Below are positions 1-11,469 of a stretch of 64,000 nt of DNA, one piece after another (the stretch's first letter is position 1; every line of letters begins with the position of its first letter). Below the pieces are notes generated by a model. It saw only the letters and a list, made by a program, of their open reading frames with translations, ran no database searches and was not told the DNA's origin. The DNA is taken from the NCBI GenBank assembly GCA_022495005.1, contig JAGYXB010001008.1:124001-188000 (forward strand). Reading direction: 5' to 3'. This DNA comes from Rhyacophila brunnea (Eukaryota; Arthropoda; Insecta; Trichoptera; Rhyacophilidae). The position numbers and the translations under genes are program-made.

Positions 1-34
1 TTTTTATTCAATTAAGAATGTCATATTACAAGTG

Positions 35-160
35 GTGTTAGTTAGACCTTGTTGGTTAGTTTGTAAAATTTAATCAAACCCTGCCGAAGCGAAACCATAA
101 GTATTAGATAAGAAATATTCTTCTATCTATAAAATATCTGAAATTGTGTAGGTATGATTT
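35..160 (+). repeat. CAGTGGCGAAGGG foldback interior fragment
   Basis: GTTGGTTAGTTTGTAAAATT..CAAACCCTGCCGAAGCGAAA and ATTCTTCTATCTATAAAATA match the inside of 49203-49938. Confidence 0.6.
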
Positions 161-589
161 AATAGCAAATTTGGTGAAAGTGAGTTAAAATTTCATCACA
201 ATCATCTTAAAAAATAATTTTCGTTATCTGTAACATAAAAAATAGTATTTTATTAGTGATTTGTTATGGCGGCAATAGAAAATCTAGCGGTTGCCATTGA
301 ACTATGGGTACTCACCTACGATTTATTTCGACTTGTAGCATTTACAAGTGGTTATCGAATGTGCATGGCCCGGTTATAATTATAATTAGGATCGTTATTG
401 TCCGTGTGTATTGTTTGCCTTTTTGACATATCACGTCAGAAGGTTAAAGAAAACATTAGATGGCAATGATGATTTTTTTTTTTTTTTTTGAATTATTAAT
501 ATCCATGTCCTTGCTTTTTCGTACAAGGTGGTTTGTTAGTAATTTTGAACAATCACAAACACCCAGGCTTTGAGAAAAACACATAAATG
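160..589. other. No gene seen
   Basis: AT-rich DNA with a T20 run at about 473-490 and an R9 fragment at 290-430. Nothing else. Confidence 0.6.
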
Positions 590-790
590 TTTTTGTCATG
601 ACCGGGAATCGAACCCAGGAACTCTCGGGTGGAAGGCGAGCGCCTTACCCACTGCACCACGAGAATGATGATTACACCAATTCATGAGAACCCAGGTCTT
701 ATATTTACACAGGCCCTGCGTGTTACTGTCATTGAATGCCGAGAGGAGAGGGGTCAACACTTGTGAGAAGTTGAGAAGTCTACTCATTCG
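590..790 (-). mobile_element. SINE-like repeat C with tRNA-derived head
   Basis: Minus strand at 667-598 reads GTGGTGCAGTGGGTAAGGCG (A box) and GGGTTCGATTCCCGG (B box) with a TCC-anticodon-like loop, followed by a tail CAAAGCCTGGGTGTTTGTGA. The head is imperfectly paired. The tail alone recurs at 26560-26625. Confidence 0.6.
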
Positions 791-1167
791 CTATCCATCT
801 AAATAAATGTAAAAGTATGTGCTTTAGGAAAGTGGGGGGGGAGGTAGGATGTTTAAAAACCACAATCCAGCATAAATTTTATTTAACACTACACTAACTC
901 GTAGTTATAACCGCAAGTCAGATCTTAATCACTATACATACCTACTCAAAAGTTCGGAGTGTCTGGGTATAGGGAATGTACCCGGAAAAGTGCAGAGGTC
1001 CGCGGCTGAAGCGACGAGAATCTATACGTAGGCAGGGTAAATTCGGAAGTCAATTTCACCTGATTAACCTGACTAATTGTTAACTCCGCCGCCTCGAAAT
1101 GGACCCCACCCCAAACCATTTTTGTATGCGCGCCTGCTTTGTATCGACAACATCTATGGGCCACTCC

Positions 1168-1544
1168 ATGGCCCCCACATCCTGAAGCGGGCCCCCAGGC
1201 TAGGATCTTTGACGGATCCCCTACCTATCGCTAAAGATAAAGGTATTGTGACACTCTACAGTAGCGTTTTCTAAATGGTGTACTCGGTAAAATTAATGTG
1301 TACATTTAGTGTTTTTTGTATATTTGAATTATGGAGTTGTTGAGTATCGATACACAATTAAAAATTGTATCGTACAACTACATAATTTTAAATAATAATA
1401 ATATTGAAGATAAATAACCCCGCAGGCGACTTTTTTTTACTATTCGAGAGAATTTGTGATGTGTGTTTAAATCACTTATTTGGTCGATTCGCCACGCCGG
1501 GCCCCCAGGCCAGAGCCCTGTCAGCCCCCCCTTTGTGGGGGCCA
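1168..1544 (+). mobile_element. GGCCCCCAC-ended MITE, copy 1
   Basis: ATGGCCCCCACATCCTGAAG at the left and CCTTTGTGGGGGCCA at the right. Inner landmarks GAGTATCGATACACAATTAA and CGCAGGCGACTTTT are shared with the other copies. Confidence 0.75.
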
Positions 1545-1562
1545 CAGAACAGATAATAAATA

Positions 1563-1862
1563 GAATACCAATAGGCTATATTCAATACGCCGCATGGTGA
1601 AGCAGGCTTTTGAATGTGTGAGTGTCCTACGAAAATGAAGCACGCATTATGCACGTGCAATAGTGTGTGTAATACACCAACATTAAATGAGCGGAAATGC
1701 ATAAACCGAGAGCAGTTTTCAGTATTCGACGTAAAACGTATTCTAGACACGAGTGTTTAATTTAGTTAAGTAAGTTTAACCCGGATTCATCCTTACTCGA
1801 GTCGGTTACCTGCTATCGCCTTACCCGTTGTGTATTTCAGTTCCCATTATTTCTGAGTTCCC
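1563..1862 (-). repeat. Dispersed repeat R2, copy 1
   Basis: GTCCTACGAAAATGAAGCAC, GCATAAACCGAGAGCAGTTT and CGGATTCATCCTTACT are shared, inverted, with 33640-33885. Class unknown. Confidence 0.7.
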
Positions 1863-2564
1863 TGGTGGGGGCCATGGGCCACTGACTCACACAGCTATAT
1901 ACATATGTATAGGTATATATTATATGAAATTATGTGGGTGTTTTAATATCACAGAAGTGAAAAAAACAAGATTTGGGCGCAATTAATATTTCTACAGGGC
2001 TTCATATTGTTACTTAATAATTACATTTTTTAGATGAGTGCCGCCGTTTGATGTTCATTAAGAGAAATACATTTTTTAAGAAGAAAAAATGATTTTTATT
2101 ATTATTTGTTTGTTGAGAAATATTAATAATAAAAAATCGCTCTGAACCTAAAGCTCTCTGTTCGTTCGCCCGTAGGCGTGATTGTAAACAGGCACTTTGC
2201 CGTGGGAAGGCCTTCTCAAACTAAGGATCTTGACATTTTACCATTTATTATAATATAGACTCTAAAACTATGTCGACATAACTAAAAAACTGTCCAAAAT
2301 ATCAAAATTCTGACTATGCAACGTGACCTCATATGAAAGCGATAGTTTTCTATGGGTTGGGAAATCAGGGCCTACCCAGTTCGAAATTCAAAAATCCACC
2401 CCATTTTCAATGATATTCAAAAAAGCATAAGGGAAAAACAATCAACAAGGGTAGGTAAGTACCTATTTCTTTAATAATTAAATTTCTTTAAAAACCCTAA
2501 AATAAAAATATTTACTGGCATTCGGCTGCCCTTGGGCAATACACATTTTGTACGCACTGAATAC
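1863..2564. other. No gene seen
   Basis: AT-rich, a single GTGGGGGCCATGGGCC near 1866 that looks like an orphan GGCCCCCAC end. Otherwise nothing recognised. Confidence 0.55.
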
Positions 2565-3265
2565 GCCGGGAATATACGTGCAACTTCGTGTTGCTGCTGC
2601 CGGCAGTGGCAACTCGGAGAACCCCAATTTTTCATACAAAACTCATAATGGACGCACACACAGCAACTCACTGCTGCCGACCTCGGCAGCTGCAGTCGAC
2701 GCGCTGCCCGGAACCGCCGAGTTGCGGCAGTTAATTTGTCGCCGCGTCAGACATACACTCGGCAGCGCTGGCTGCCCAGTATAGCAACTCAGCCCCTCCT
2801 ACCTCTCTCACCGCCTGGCGCCTAGTAATGCGCACCGTCATTCCAGTCCGAGTTTTTGCCAAATATGGATGACAATAATTTTGACACGGACGCTTTTATA
2901 AGTGACATAAAAAACTATGAGTGCATTTGTAATCTAAAATGTGATTTATTTGTAAAATGTGTCGTAGTCGCATAAATAGAGTATGAAATTCACCATGTCC
3001 AGCCCTTTGAGACATGATAGGATGTATCCAAAATCTGCGAATTTTTCTACGTGTTCTTTTACGTACTAAAAGCACAAAGAACAACACTTTCATAAACAAA
3101 ACAGCTTCTCCTTCAACATTCATTTTGGATATGAGTCGACATTCGTTCATAAACTCCAGCCCCGCTGACACATTTGCTGCCAAGCACAGCAACATGAGTT
3201 ACCTTGGTCGGCTGCTCGTTTGCTGCCAGCAGCAGCAACACGAAGTTGCCCGTATATTCCCGGCC
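2565..3265 (-). mobile_element. PIF/Harbinger-type remnant with ~42-bp TIR
   Basis: GCCGGGAATATACGTGCAAC with CTTCGTGTTGCTGCTG at the left recurs inverted at 3225-3265. The minus-strand reading at about 3080-2990 gives RRKIRRFWIHPIMSQR and HGEFHTLF, the start of HARBI1-like transposases (RRRWWVHP..R..GEFHTL). The rest of the transposase is gone. Target duplication not resolved. Confidence 0.72.
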
Positions 3266-3299
3266 TAAGAGTGCCATGCAGAACCGTACTTAGGCGGGT

Positions 3300-3885
3300 A
3301 TAGAGTTGGGTTGGGAGAAATTTTTGAGATTTTCCATCCTGAATCTCGAGAATTGAAATTTTTAACATTTCGGGAAATCCCGGATCTCGAGAATCTTTTC
3401 TCGGGATTCAGGATTTCTTTATAACCTATCAAGTATTAATTGAAAAAACGATTTTCTATATGAAAAGGTGGACAGGAAACACAAAACGTTCAAAGACTGA
3501 TCGGGGCATTTAACACAATTAAGCCCCAACGTCGACTCAAAATGAGCGCAATTTTTGCAAGATCGGGGAATTTTGTGTCTCAAAAGCGTACGCGATTGTC
3601 AGATGCAGCGATTGACAGTCTGTGTTTTTTGAAATTCTATTTTAATATGTAATGTTTTGAATTATTATTGTTTTCCTACTTCTATTTTGTTTGTCTTCTT
3701 AGAAAAATAAAAAAAAACATATTTTTTTAGAATTTGTCTGTTTGTAGGTACTGATTTTAGGATTTTTACAGGTTTTTTTTTTTAAATTTTCCGACATCTC
3801 GAGAACTCTTTTATGGAAATCCCGAATCTCGAGAATTCAAAATTTCATCATTTCGGGAAATACCCAACTGGTGGGTAAGTCCTGT
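3300..3885. repeat. Inverted-repeat block with repeated ATCTCGAGAATT units
   Basis: CCCGGATCTCGAGAATC, CGAATCTCGAGAATTC and ATTTCGGGAAAT occur at both ends in opposite sense. It resembles the TCCCGGGAT-rich hAT-like family in design, but the ends are unclear. Confidence 0.5.
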
Positions 3886-4715
3886 GTAAGGTGGGCCGAT
3901 TTCGACGACCTAGTCCAGTGAGAAAAACATATATAATTATTCTTATTAGAAGGCCTAAGTGGAAGAGAGAAAAGAACATATTATTATGAAGTGTTTTTCT
4001 TTTTAAAACGGCTGATTAACGTCAACGGTTCTGCATCGCGCTCTTAGTGTAATTCTGACGAAGGAATAAGTAATAGCTATGCAATTATTCAAACATTACT
4101 TGCTTGGAACGTTTAAAAAAACAAAAATGGCACATCCGTACCGTGGTAAATACTGTTTTAAAAATATATTCGGTTGAAAATGTCCCTCTGAGGCGGACAA
4201 AACCGGTCCAAATTTATTTATTAAAGTGGAATAAGTACTACATTTTTTTGCGTTTTATTAAATCAAACAACAATACAATGCAGTTCCACCATGCATTGAC
4301 AGTAATTAACAAAATTAAATTAAATTTACTGTCTATATCGTGTCTTGTTTAAAGCAACATGACGTATAAATTAATAATTAATTAATATTCATAAAAAGTT
4401 TGAGAATATATCTAAAGCTTGACGCCTACGCCTGTTGGCATTACCGTAAAGCTTTTTATTAAAATAATAAGAATCTCCAAAGCATCTATGCACACCTAGC
4501 TTAAGACTGCAAAAATGATTTATATTATATATACAGGGCAATGCAATACTATCCTTACCTAAGTACCAACGCATTTATTATCTGAATTAATAAAAATATA
4601 TTTTTCTATTGTGTTTATGACAGGTATTGTGTATTTCCCCACAATGTTGAAAAAACCTTCTTCGACTGAGTTGGAGCGTAAGCGTAGGGAAACTGAAGCA
4701 AAAAAAGTAGCTCTG
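3886..4715. other. No gene seen
   Basis: 4170-4280 (TGAGGCGGACAAAACCGGTC) recurs at 23515-23610 as a diverged repeat. The short ORF at 4104-4352 has no recognisable content. Confidence 0.5.
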
Positions 4716-4978
4716 TGGGTCTATTCTATACACAAGGCGGTTATCGACGGTAGTTTATCATATTATGTATGTATTGATGTATTATAATTGTTACAATAAG
4801 TTATCTGTCAAAACTGTCTATCTCGCTCTAAAAGTTAAGAAAGGGGCTGTTAAAACAGCAGTTTTTGACAGTTCAGACGGTTAACTTATTGTAACAATAA
4901 TTAACCACATCGATATACAAATATGATAAACTACAGTCGATAGCTGCCGATAGCCGCCTTGTGTATATACTAGACCCA
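4716..4978. repeat. Foldback MITE (TATTCTATACACAAGGCGG), copy 1
   Basis: Both ends read, inward, TGGGTCTA..CTATACACAAGG followed by CGACGG/GATAGC arms; inner AACTTATTGTAACAATAA is also inverted. Whole element is close to a palindrome, 263 bp. Confidence 0.75.
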
Positions 4979-5127
4979 CTAGTCCGCTTATTAAGTTAGC
5001 TATAAGCAGTGACGTCCCTAGACAAAATGCCGCCCCTGCGCAGGGCCATAATGCCGCCCTATTTTTTATACAATATTTTTTATCATCCCTGCTCGTGTCG
5101 TTTCTGGTCACGTAGGTAGTAAAATTA

Positions 5128-5204
5128 TGTTAACGCGTGTGTTTGAACATGTACCTAACCGATTTTTTTTTTAACGGTACATGTTCAAACACGCGCGTTA
5201 ACAT
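5128..5204. repeat. Small foldback with ~26-bp arms
   Basis: GTTAACGCGTGTGTTTGAAC and its near-perfect complement surround a short T-rich loop. One arm recurs at the window's right edge (63950-63990), so this is a dispersed hairpin repeat. Confidence 0.7.
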
Positions 5205-5909
5205 CATTTTACTGACTACTTCAATTATAGTTTGTCAATTTATGGCTACGGCCGTATGTTGTAGCTTAACCACTAAGGAATGCCTAAAGAAATGGCGTAT
5301 TTCAAAAAAACACTACCTTATTCATAGATCAATAATTATTATAAAACAACATTATTCGTAGGATGTTTATCACACTTGAATGGTAAAAGACATAGCTTAT
5401 AATGAGTATCTTTAGAATTATCTTCAAATGTGTTAATCTTGCCCATTTTTTGAATAATAAAATGCCCAATTCTTATCAAATTTGGGATCACAGAGATTAT
5501 CAATATAATTTTTTATCGTAAATATTTCACTATAATAATGTTGATATAAATTATACCTACTAATGGTTTTATAAATGCGTTTAAAAATTAATAAATCTAA
5601 AAAATCTTAACACCACTGCACATTTATGTACTGAAATATGACTATATTCAAAAACATTAGAGCGAGAGGTTTAAAAGAATACTATTTTATGTAATAAAAA
5701 TACTTTATGCAGTCATCAAATGTTTAAAATAAATATAAAGGATAATAAGGCTTTAAAATTATATAAATAGATTATCTACAACGTTTAAGGCATGTCCAGG
5801 ATCATGCTTTGAAAATAGAACGAAAGCTCCATTTTGACCTACGCTGAGCATGTTCCCCCTCAATACATTTTGTTTCCAACCAGTGAGCTGATTTTTAAAA
5901 GGAAAGATA

Positions 5910-7214
5910 CGAGGGTGGGTCAATAATTCCTTAGAAAAAAGCATTAAAACAGTTTTTATTTTTGTATTTTTTTTTATTTCTCAACATAATCTCCTTGGAG
6001 CTCAATACACTTGGTTAGACGTTTCTCAATTTTTTTAAATCGTCAGAAAAATAAGTTTTCGGAAGGTCCTCAAAATAAGCATTTGTCCGATCGATGACTT
6101 CTTCATTTGAAAAAAAACGTTGTCCACTTAGCCATTTTTTTAAGTTTGGGAAAAGGAAAAGTCACTGGGGGCTAAATCTGGCGAATACGGTGGGTGGTCG
6201 ACCAATTCGAACTTCAATTCTTCAATTTTAGCCATTGATCGTAAACATGTGTGAACACGGCATTGTCCTGATGAAAGAGGATTTTTTTCCTGTTTAAATG
6301 AGGCCGTTTTTCTTCAATTTTGTTTTTAGCTGGTCCAATAAAGATGCATAATAATCCCCTGTTATTGTTTTTCCTTTTTCCAAATAGTCAACGAAAATAA
6401 TTTCACGTGCATCCCAAAATACAGTAGCCATAACCTTACCAGCTGATTTTACGGTTTCGCCTTCTTTGGACATGGTTCGCCTTTCGCAATCCACTGCTTT
6501 GACTGTTCTTTCGTCTCGGGAGTATAGTGGTATATCCATGTTTTATCTACAGTCACAAAGCGACGAAAAAATTCATCCGGATTGCGTTTCATGAGCGACA
6601 ACAGGGCTTTAGATGCCACCACCCTATTGCGTTTATTGTCGACTGTGAGCAAACGCGGCACCCATCTTGCAGAAATATTTTTCATGCCCAATTTGTCATG
6701 TAAAATAGAAATGACGCTACCTTTGAGATCCCTGTAACCTCAATTATCTCACTCAACTTTAATCTTCGGTCACTTAACACCATATCGTGAATTTTATTGA
6801 TCATTTCTGGTGTAGTCACCTCTACAGGACGTCCTGAGCGTGGTTCATCCTTTGTTGATGTACGACCACGTTTAAATTCATTTAACCAGTTATAAATAGT
6901 TGCAAGTGAAGGAGCAGATATGCCGTGAACTAAATCCAACTCTATTTTTTATTTCCTTTGCTGTTAACCCTTTTATATTAAAATGTTTAATAACAGCTCT
7001 AAACTCAATTTTCTCCATTTTCCATTTTCCATTTTTCCATTTTCCACAAGCAAATTTTTTTTTTAAATGTACGAGAAACACACAACAACCCGACTAATCT
7101 GATTGAAACTTCGCAGCATACTGAATCGGTAGTGCCGCTGCATGAAAACAAACCGCTTACAGTACTAGTCGCGCCACCTGTCGGCTTTTCTAAGGACTTA
7201 TTGACCCACCCTCG
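5910..7214 (-). mobile_element. mariner-type transposon with TA target duplication
   Basis: Terminal inverted repeats CGAGGGTGGGTCAATAA and its complement lie at 5910 and 7214, each next to TA. Length 1305 bp is usual for mariner. It interrupts a hAT-type MITE copy: an uninterrupted relative reads GGAAAGATATTTCC at the same point (8393-8410), which fixes the insertion site and order. Confidence 0.92.
5990..7018 (-). pseudogene. Broken mariner transposase
   Basis: Read on the minus strand from MEKIEFRAVIKH at 7018. Pieces in different frames cover the helix-turn-helix part (SLATIYNWLNEFKRGRTS, DEPRSGRP), the catalytic core (FVTVDKTWIYHYTPETK, first Asp), HQDNA (second Asp) and YSPDLAPSD (third Asp of DD34D). 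At least three frameshifts separate them, for example near 6930, 6700 and 6470. The catalytic residues are still recognisable, so decay is recent or moderate. Confidence 0.85.
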
Positions 7215-7519
7215 TATCTTCGTTATTAAGTAGGTACTCAGCCTACGTAGCTATTTATATATATACCAAATGATTCTCCTCGATTTGCCGCCCTTCGAGT
7301 AACTGCCGCCCCCAAGCGACGCTCAATCTGCCTACCCCCACGGGACATCACTGGCTATAAGTGACTTCGCCAGGCACAGAAAAATGGTTTGGGGAAGTCC
7401 ACTTTGACTACATAATATTTTTTTAAAGATTTAAGAAGCGGCTGCTGTGATGTTAAAAAAACTAGCACTCCACATATACCTATTATTTCTTTTTGATGGT
7501 TCAATCGCCGACCCTTGAA

Positions 7520-7700
7520 TTTTCCAGGTGTATTCCTCCATACCAGACACTCCGAACTTTGAGCTTGGCTATTAACACCTGGCCTGCAGGTATAACTAAG
7601 GGTGTTTACTTACGAGTTATTGCGAGTTGTCGCATCCACAAGTAGTTAATGAATACGCGTAGCTTGACGGTCATGATTAATAGGATCGTGTCCGTTTGTG
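7520..7700 (+). repeat. Dispersed repeat R9 (also 290-430 and 35975-36135)
   Basis: ACACTCCGAACTTTGAGCTT and AGGTATAACTAAGGGTGTTT match 35990-36055; GTGGTTATCGAATGTGCATGG at 347 is the same region. Three diverged copies, no ends defined. Flanking 7353-7519 and 7701-7915 show nothing recognisable. Confidence 0.6.
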
Positions 7701-7915
7701 TCGTCCGATTTATCTTGTCTTTCAAAGGTGTCACGGAATATTAAAGCAAACGTTGAATGCCTCAGATAGTTGCATCAATTTATAAGTGCTCTTCTAGTCG
7801 CCACAGACCTTGCGTATCGTAGAATTTCAAGAGTTCAAAAGGATGTTTGACAGTGCAATCATTCGGGTCACCATCCTCACTCATTAGGCCCTGATGAACA
7901 ATAATAAGAAATAAT

Positions 7916-8511
7916 CAGTGACGTTCCTAGACAAAATGCCGCCCCTAGGCAGTGGCAAAATGCCGCCACAAATTTTTATATAGTAGGTATTTTTGATCAT
8001 CCTTTCATGACACCAATAACAAAGAAATGTGTTGTATGGATATATACCACTAAATCTAATTTAAATGCCATCTCTGCTTCAATAGACAATAATTATTTCC
8101 AGTCCACGGTTTCAGATCCATTTAAAAATACACCTGACAACTTCCAAAACTCGCGAGTGACAGGTAAACATACCTAAGTATTTCGATAAATTTTGAATTA
8201 GATAAGTATGTATCTACCTACAATTCAAATATAATTCGCAAATCTGCACGTGTCATTGCTGAGCGTGACGTCCAAGAACAACAGAAGTATACTAGACATC
8301 GCGAACCCGACCTAAAATATAGTGATGTTAAAACTTTTAAAGTAATTCATAGATATATTTTGTTTCCAACCTGTGAGCTGAATTTTTTAATGGAAAGATA
8401 TTTCCGTTATTACTAAGTTTAGGTTGCTATTTCTATATATTCCAAATGATTCTCCTCAGTTTGCCGCCCCCAAGCGACGCTCAATCTGCCTACCCCCACG
8501 GGACGTCACTG
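7916..8511 (+). mobile_element. hAT-type MITE copy 2, complete, 8-bp TSD GAAATAAT
   Basis: CAGTGACGTTCC...GGACGTCACTG with GAAATAAT directly on both sides. No transposase coding; about 600 bp, same inner landmarks as copy 1. This is the best intact reference copy in the window. Confidence 0.9.
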
Positions 8512-8544
8512 GAAATAATATTCTATTTGTAATAAACTTTTTTT

Positions 8545-9102
8545 TATTCAATGAATAATTCAAAAGATTTAAGAATGTAACATTCTAATTATTGAACTTT
8601 CTTGGGAGTGATCCGTGACGTCGGTTAGTAATTAAAGTAATACCTACTTTGATTTAAAATACAAAAACCGATCGTTCGAAAACTGTTCAATGAGTATTAA
8701 AAGCCATTAGTTAATTTTGTCGTAAGTTAGTATGACTCGAACATACATAATTTTGAAAACACTCATGAGTAAATAGAGCCAATAGAAAAAATCTTTATCG
8801 AAAAAAGTAAGACACCCGGCAGGAATCGAACCTACGTCTCTTGGGTTTCGCGTCCTGTGCATTACCACTATGCTACGAATGCCATGCTTAATTGCGACAA
8901 ATTTTAACTATTGGCCTTATTAATACCTGCTCATAAGCGATCTCTAAATTGAATTACGATAGGCAATCAATTTTTGTATTCTAGATTTAAGTATTTTTTA
9001 CTTTAATTACTAACTATACTTTCTCATGAGTGTTTTCAGAATTATGTATGTTCAATAATTAGAATAGTACATTCTTAAATCTTGTGAATTATTCGTTGAA
9101 TA
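8545..9102 (-). mobile_element. tRNA-headed element enclosed by ~53-bp inverted repeats (family A)
   Basis: Arms TATTCAATGAATAATTCAAA..AGATTTAAGAATGTA..ATTATTGAAC at 8545-8597 and inverted at 9050-9102. Inside, minus strand 8885-8815 is tRNA-like: GTAGCATAGTGGTAATGCAC (A box) and GGTTCGATTCCTGCC (B box). Confidence 0.7.
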
Positions 9103-9119
9103 AAAGAAATAGTTAATTA

Positions 9120-9290
9120 AAAAAAAGTATGACTCCTTTAGCATTGTGGTCAATGTGCGTGGTCAATACCCGAGAGATGCAGGTTCGATTACTGCGGGGT
9201 GTCTTACTTTTTTCAAAAAGATTTTTTCTATTGGTTATAATATATTTTCTCAGAAGTGTTTTCAAAATTATGTGCTTATATTCTAAGTTT
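9120..9290 (+). mobile_element. tRNA-headed element, family A, plus-strand copy
   Basis: TAGCATTGTGGTCAATG and GCAGGTTCGATTACTGCGG, then the same GTGTCTTACTTTTTT..AAAAAGATTTTTTCTATTGG tail as in 8750-8885 (inverted). Confidence 0.65.
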
Positions 9291-9660
9291 AACTTTAGAA
9301 ACCTCTGCTACCTGACAGGTAAACGTGCTTAGTAAATAAATCTACCCCTAACATCTTGCAATATATAGAGAGGTAAAATCCGTCTGTTGAGCTAAATCTT
9401 CAATTATGATGGGGGGAATAGGGGAGTTTAATTCCCCCTAAGTGTACAGAGACACAAACAGAAGTGCCCCCTGGGCTATTTCGAAGATTAGCTTTCAACT
9501 GTAAATGGCAACGCGCCGTCAAACAATAATTTGCTGTTATACTTAATTAATCGTACGATCTTAGGATGTTGTTTAGGTTAAGATGGCTGAGCTAACCAAT
9601 AACAACGTGTTTATCACAATTGACACTAACGCAGCCTAACCTAACCTAACTCATATAAGC

Positions 9661-10055
9661 ATGGCCCCCACACCCTGAAGCGGGCCCCCATGCCAGGATC
9701 TTTGGTAGGCCCCCCTAAATATCACTAAAATTGAAGGCAGTACGGCGCTCTACAATGACTTTTTCCAAATGGTGTTTGAGGTATATATTTTTAGCAATTT
9801 TTAGTATTTTTTAATAAGTACATCCACTTGAATTATTGAATTGTCGAGTATCGACAGACATCAAATATTGCATCGCATAACTAGATGTTTAAAACTATAA
9901 TAACATTAACATTTGAAGTAAATTAGCGCTGCAGGCGACTTTTAACTATTAGGGTCAACTTGTCACTTATTTGGTTAACCCACCACACCGGGCCCCTCCT
10001 GAGCCCGGTCCCTCAGGCTATAGCCCTGTCAGCCCCCACCCCTTGTGGGGGCCAT
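9661..10055 (+). mobile_element. GGCCCCCAC-ended MITE, copy 2
   Basis: ATGGCCCCCACACCCTGAAG...CCTTGTGGGGGCCAT, with GCTGCAGGCGACTTTTAACT inside. Full length, same orientation as copy 1. Confidence 0.78.
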
Positions 10056-10097
10056 GCACATAAGTACCTACTGTAGAATAAGAACTTCTTGTGCTGA

Positions 10098-10437
10098 GGC
10101 ATGGTCTAAAAAGATCGTAACTATCCGACGCGCGGATTGTGCTAATACGCGAGCCGAACGGAAAATAATTTGTTATAAAAATTCAACATGCGTCCATTTA
10201 GTGTTATGTTTATTGTTATATATATTAGTAATAATAATAACATATTCATTGAGATGTTTTCTTTTTCGAGTACAGGCATAACGTTTTTTAGTCATCTTTA
10301 CACGATATAAGAATATATTCTTACGACGCCATCACAAAAAAATCGACGTGCTCCCACCTAGAATGCCGCTCGGCGATTGGCAACGAAGGCGAAATTTCGT
10401 CCCACCTATTGTTGAAAATTGTTTGCCGTTTCACATA
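10098..10437 (+). repeat. Dispersed repeat R4, copy 1
   Basis: GAGGCATGGTCTAAAAAGAT at the left and TTGCCGTTTCACA at the right; colinear with 56651-57003 across the whole length. No coding seen. Confidence 0.72.
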
Positions 10438-10524
10438 TGTATGCTAAACTATGAACTAACAAGCCCCTCCTGTTTAGTGAATCGCTTTCGTTTTCAGTCG
10501 TCAGTAGTCCGTTCAGTAGTATTA

Positions 10525-10612
10525 ATTCAATGAAAACAAATACGTGTGACTGACAAAGTTTAATGTGCACTATTTGTGGCGGATCCAGCCTATCTCCACC
10601 CTTCACTACTGG
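10525..10612 (+). repeat. CAGTGGCGAAGGG foldback, right-end fragment
   Basis: CAATGAAAACAAATACGTGT, GTTTAATGTGCACTATTTGT and CTCCACCCTTCACTACTG match the right half of 13302-13553. Confidence 0.65.
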
Positions 10613-10653
10613 GTTAGAGTGTCATAAATAATGATGACAGCAATAGTTGTGTT

Positions 10654-11203
10654 CAGTGACGTCCCTAAACAAAATGCCGCCCCTAGACAGTGCCAAAATG
10701 CCGCCACATTTTTTTGACTCCAATATCTAAGAAATGTGTTGTATGGATACATTACTAACCACTAAATCAAATTTAAATGCCATATCTGCTTCAATAGACA
10801 ATATTGCGAGTCTACGGTTTCAGATAGGTAGATACATTTAAAAATACATTAGACAACTTCCAAAACTCGAGAGTGACTGGCAAACATATTTGGATAACTT
10901 TTAAATTAGGTATGCACGTGTCATTGCTGTTCACCAAGAACGTGACGTCTAAGGAGAACGGAAATAAACTAGACATCGCGAACTCGACAAAAAAATCCTG
11001 TTAAACTTTTATAGTCCTAATTAATACATTTTGTTTCCAACCAGTGAGCTGATTTTTTTAATGGAAAGATATTTCCGTTATTACTAAGTTTAGGTAGCTA
11101 TTTCTATATTATATACCTAGTGATTCTTCTCAATTTGCCGCCCTTTGGGTAACTGCCGCCCCCAAGCGACGCTCAATCTGCATACCCCCACGGGACGTCA
11201 CTG
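10654..11203 (+). mobile_element. hAT-type MITE copy 3, complete, TSD GTTGTGTT
   Basis: CAGTGACGTCCC...GGGACGTCACTG, flanked by GTTGTGTT on both sides. Non-coding; same family as 7916-8511. Confidence 0.9.
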
Positions 11204-11469
11204 GTTGTGTTGACAGATGCTTCTGCTATTTTTTTTTAAATTAAAATATCCGTAGATACTCGCGCTAGATAGATAAAATGCGCCGGCTAGACGGCAGCGC
11301 CTTGCCTGCGCCATAGTTTGTGCAAAAAACACTTTTATACCGCTTTTCGGCTTGCGCGAGCTACAGTTTTCCCGTCCATAAACACGGGCTTCCCGATACA
11401 AACTGGTTTGCGCAGGTAAGCTTCTGGAGTGACCGAATCGTGAAAAAAGTCACTGTTTTAAAATGTTAT

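Larger units (their letters stand above)
5007..7353 (+). mobile_element. hAT-type MITE copy 1 (TIR CAGTGACGT), interrupted by the mariner
   Basis: Starts CAGTGACGTCCC and ends GGGACATCACTG, flanked on both sides by GCTATAAG, an 8-bp target duplication diagnostic of hAT. Inner signatures shared with the other copies: AAAATGCCGCCCC near the left end, TTTGTTTCCAACCAGTGAGC mid-element and CAAGCGACGCTCAATCTGCC near the right. It also holds a small foldback at 5128-5204. Confidence 0.88.

Noticed and set aside
598..667. tRNA gene on the minus strand
   Set aside because: A and B boxes are present but the anticodon stem has a mismatch, the acceptor stem does not pair, and the downstream tail is a repeat; a SINE head fits better. 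The same holds for 8815-8885, 18427-18515, 47738-47810 and 50240-50310.
2548..2784. 78-codon ORF
   Set aside because: Crosses the terminus of the PIF/Harbinger remnant and has no family features.
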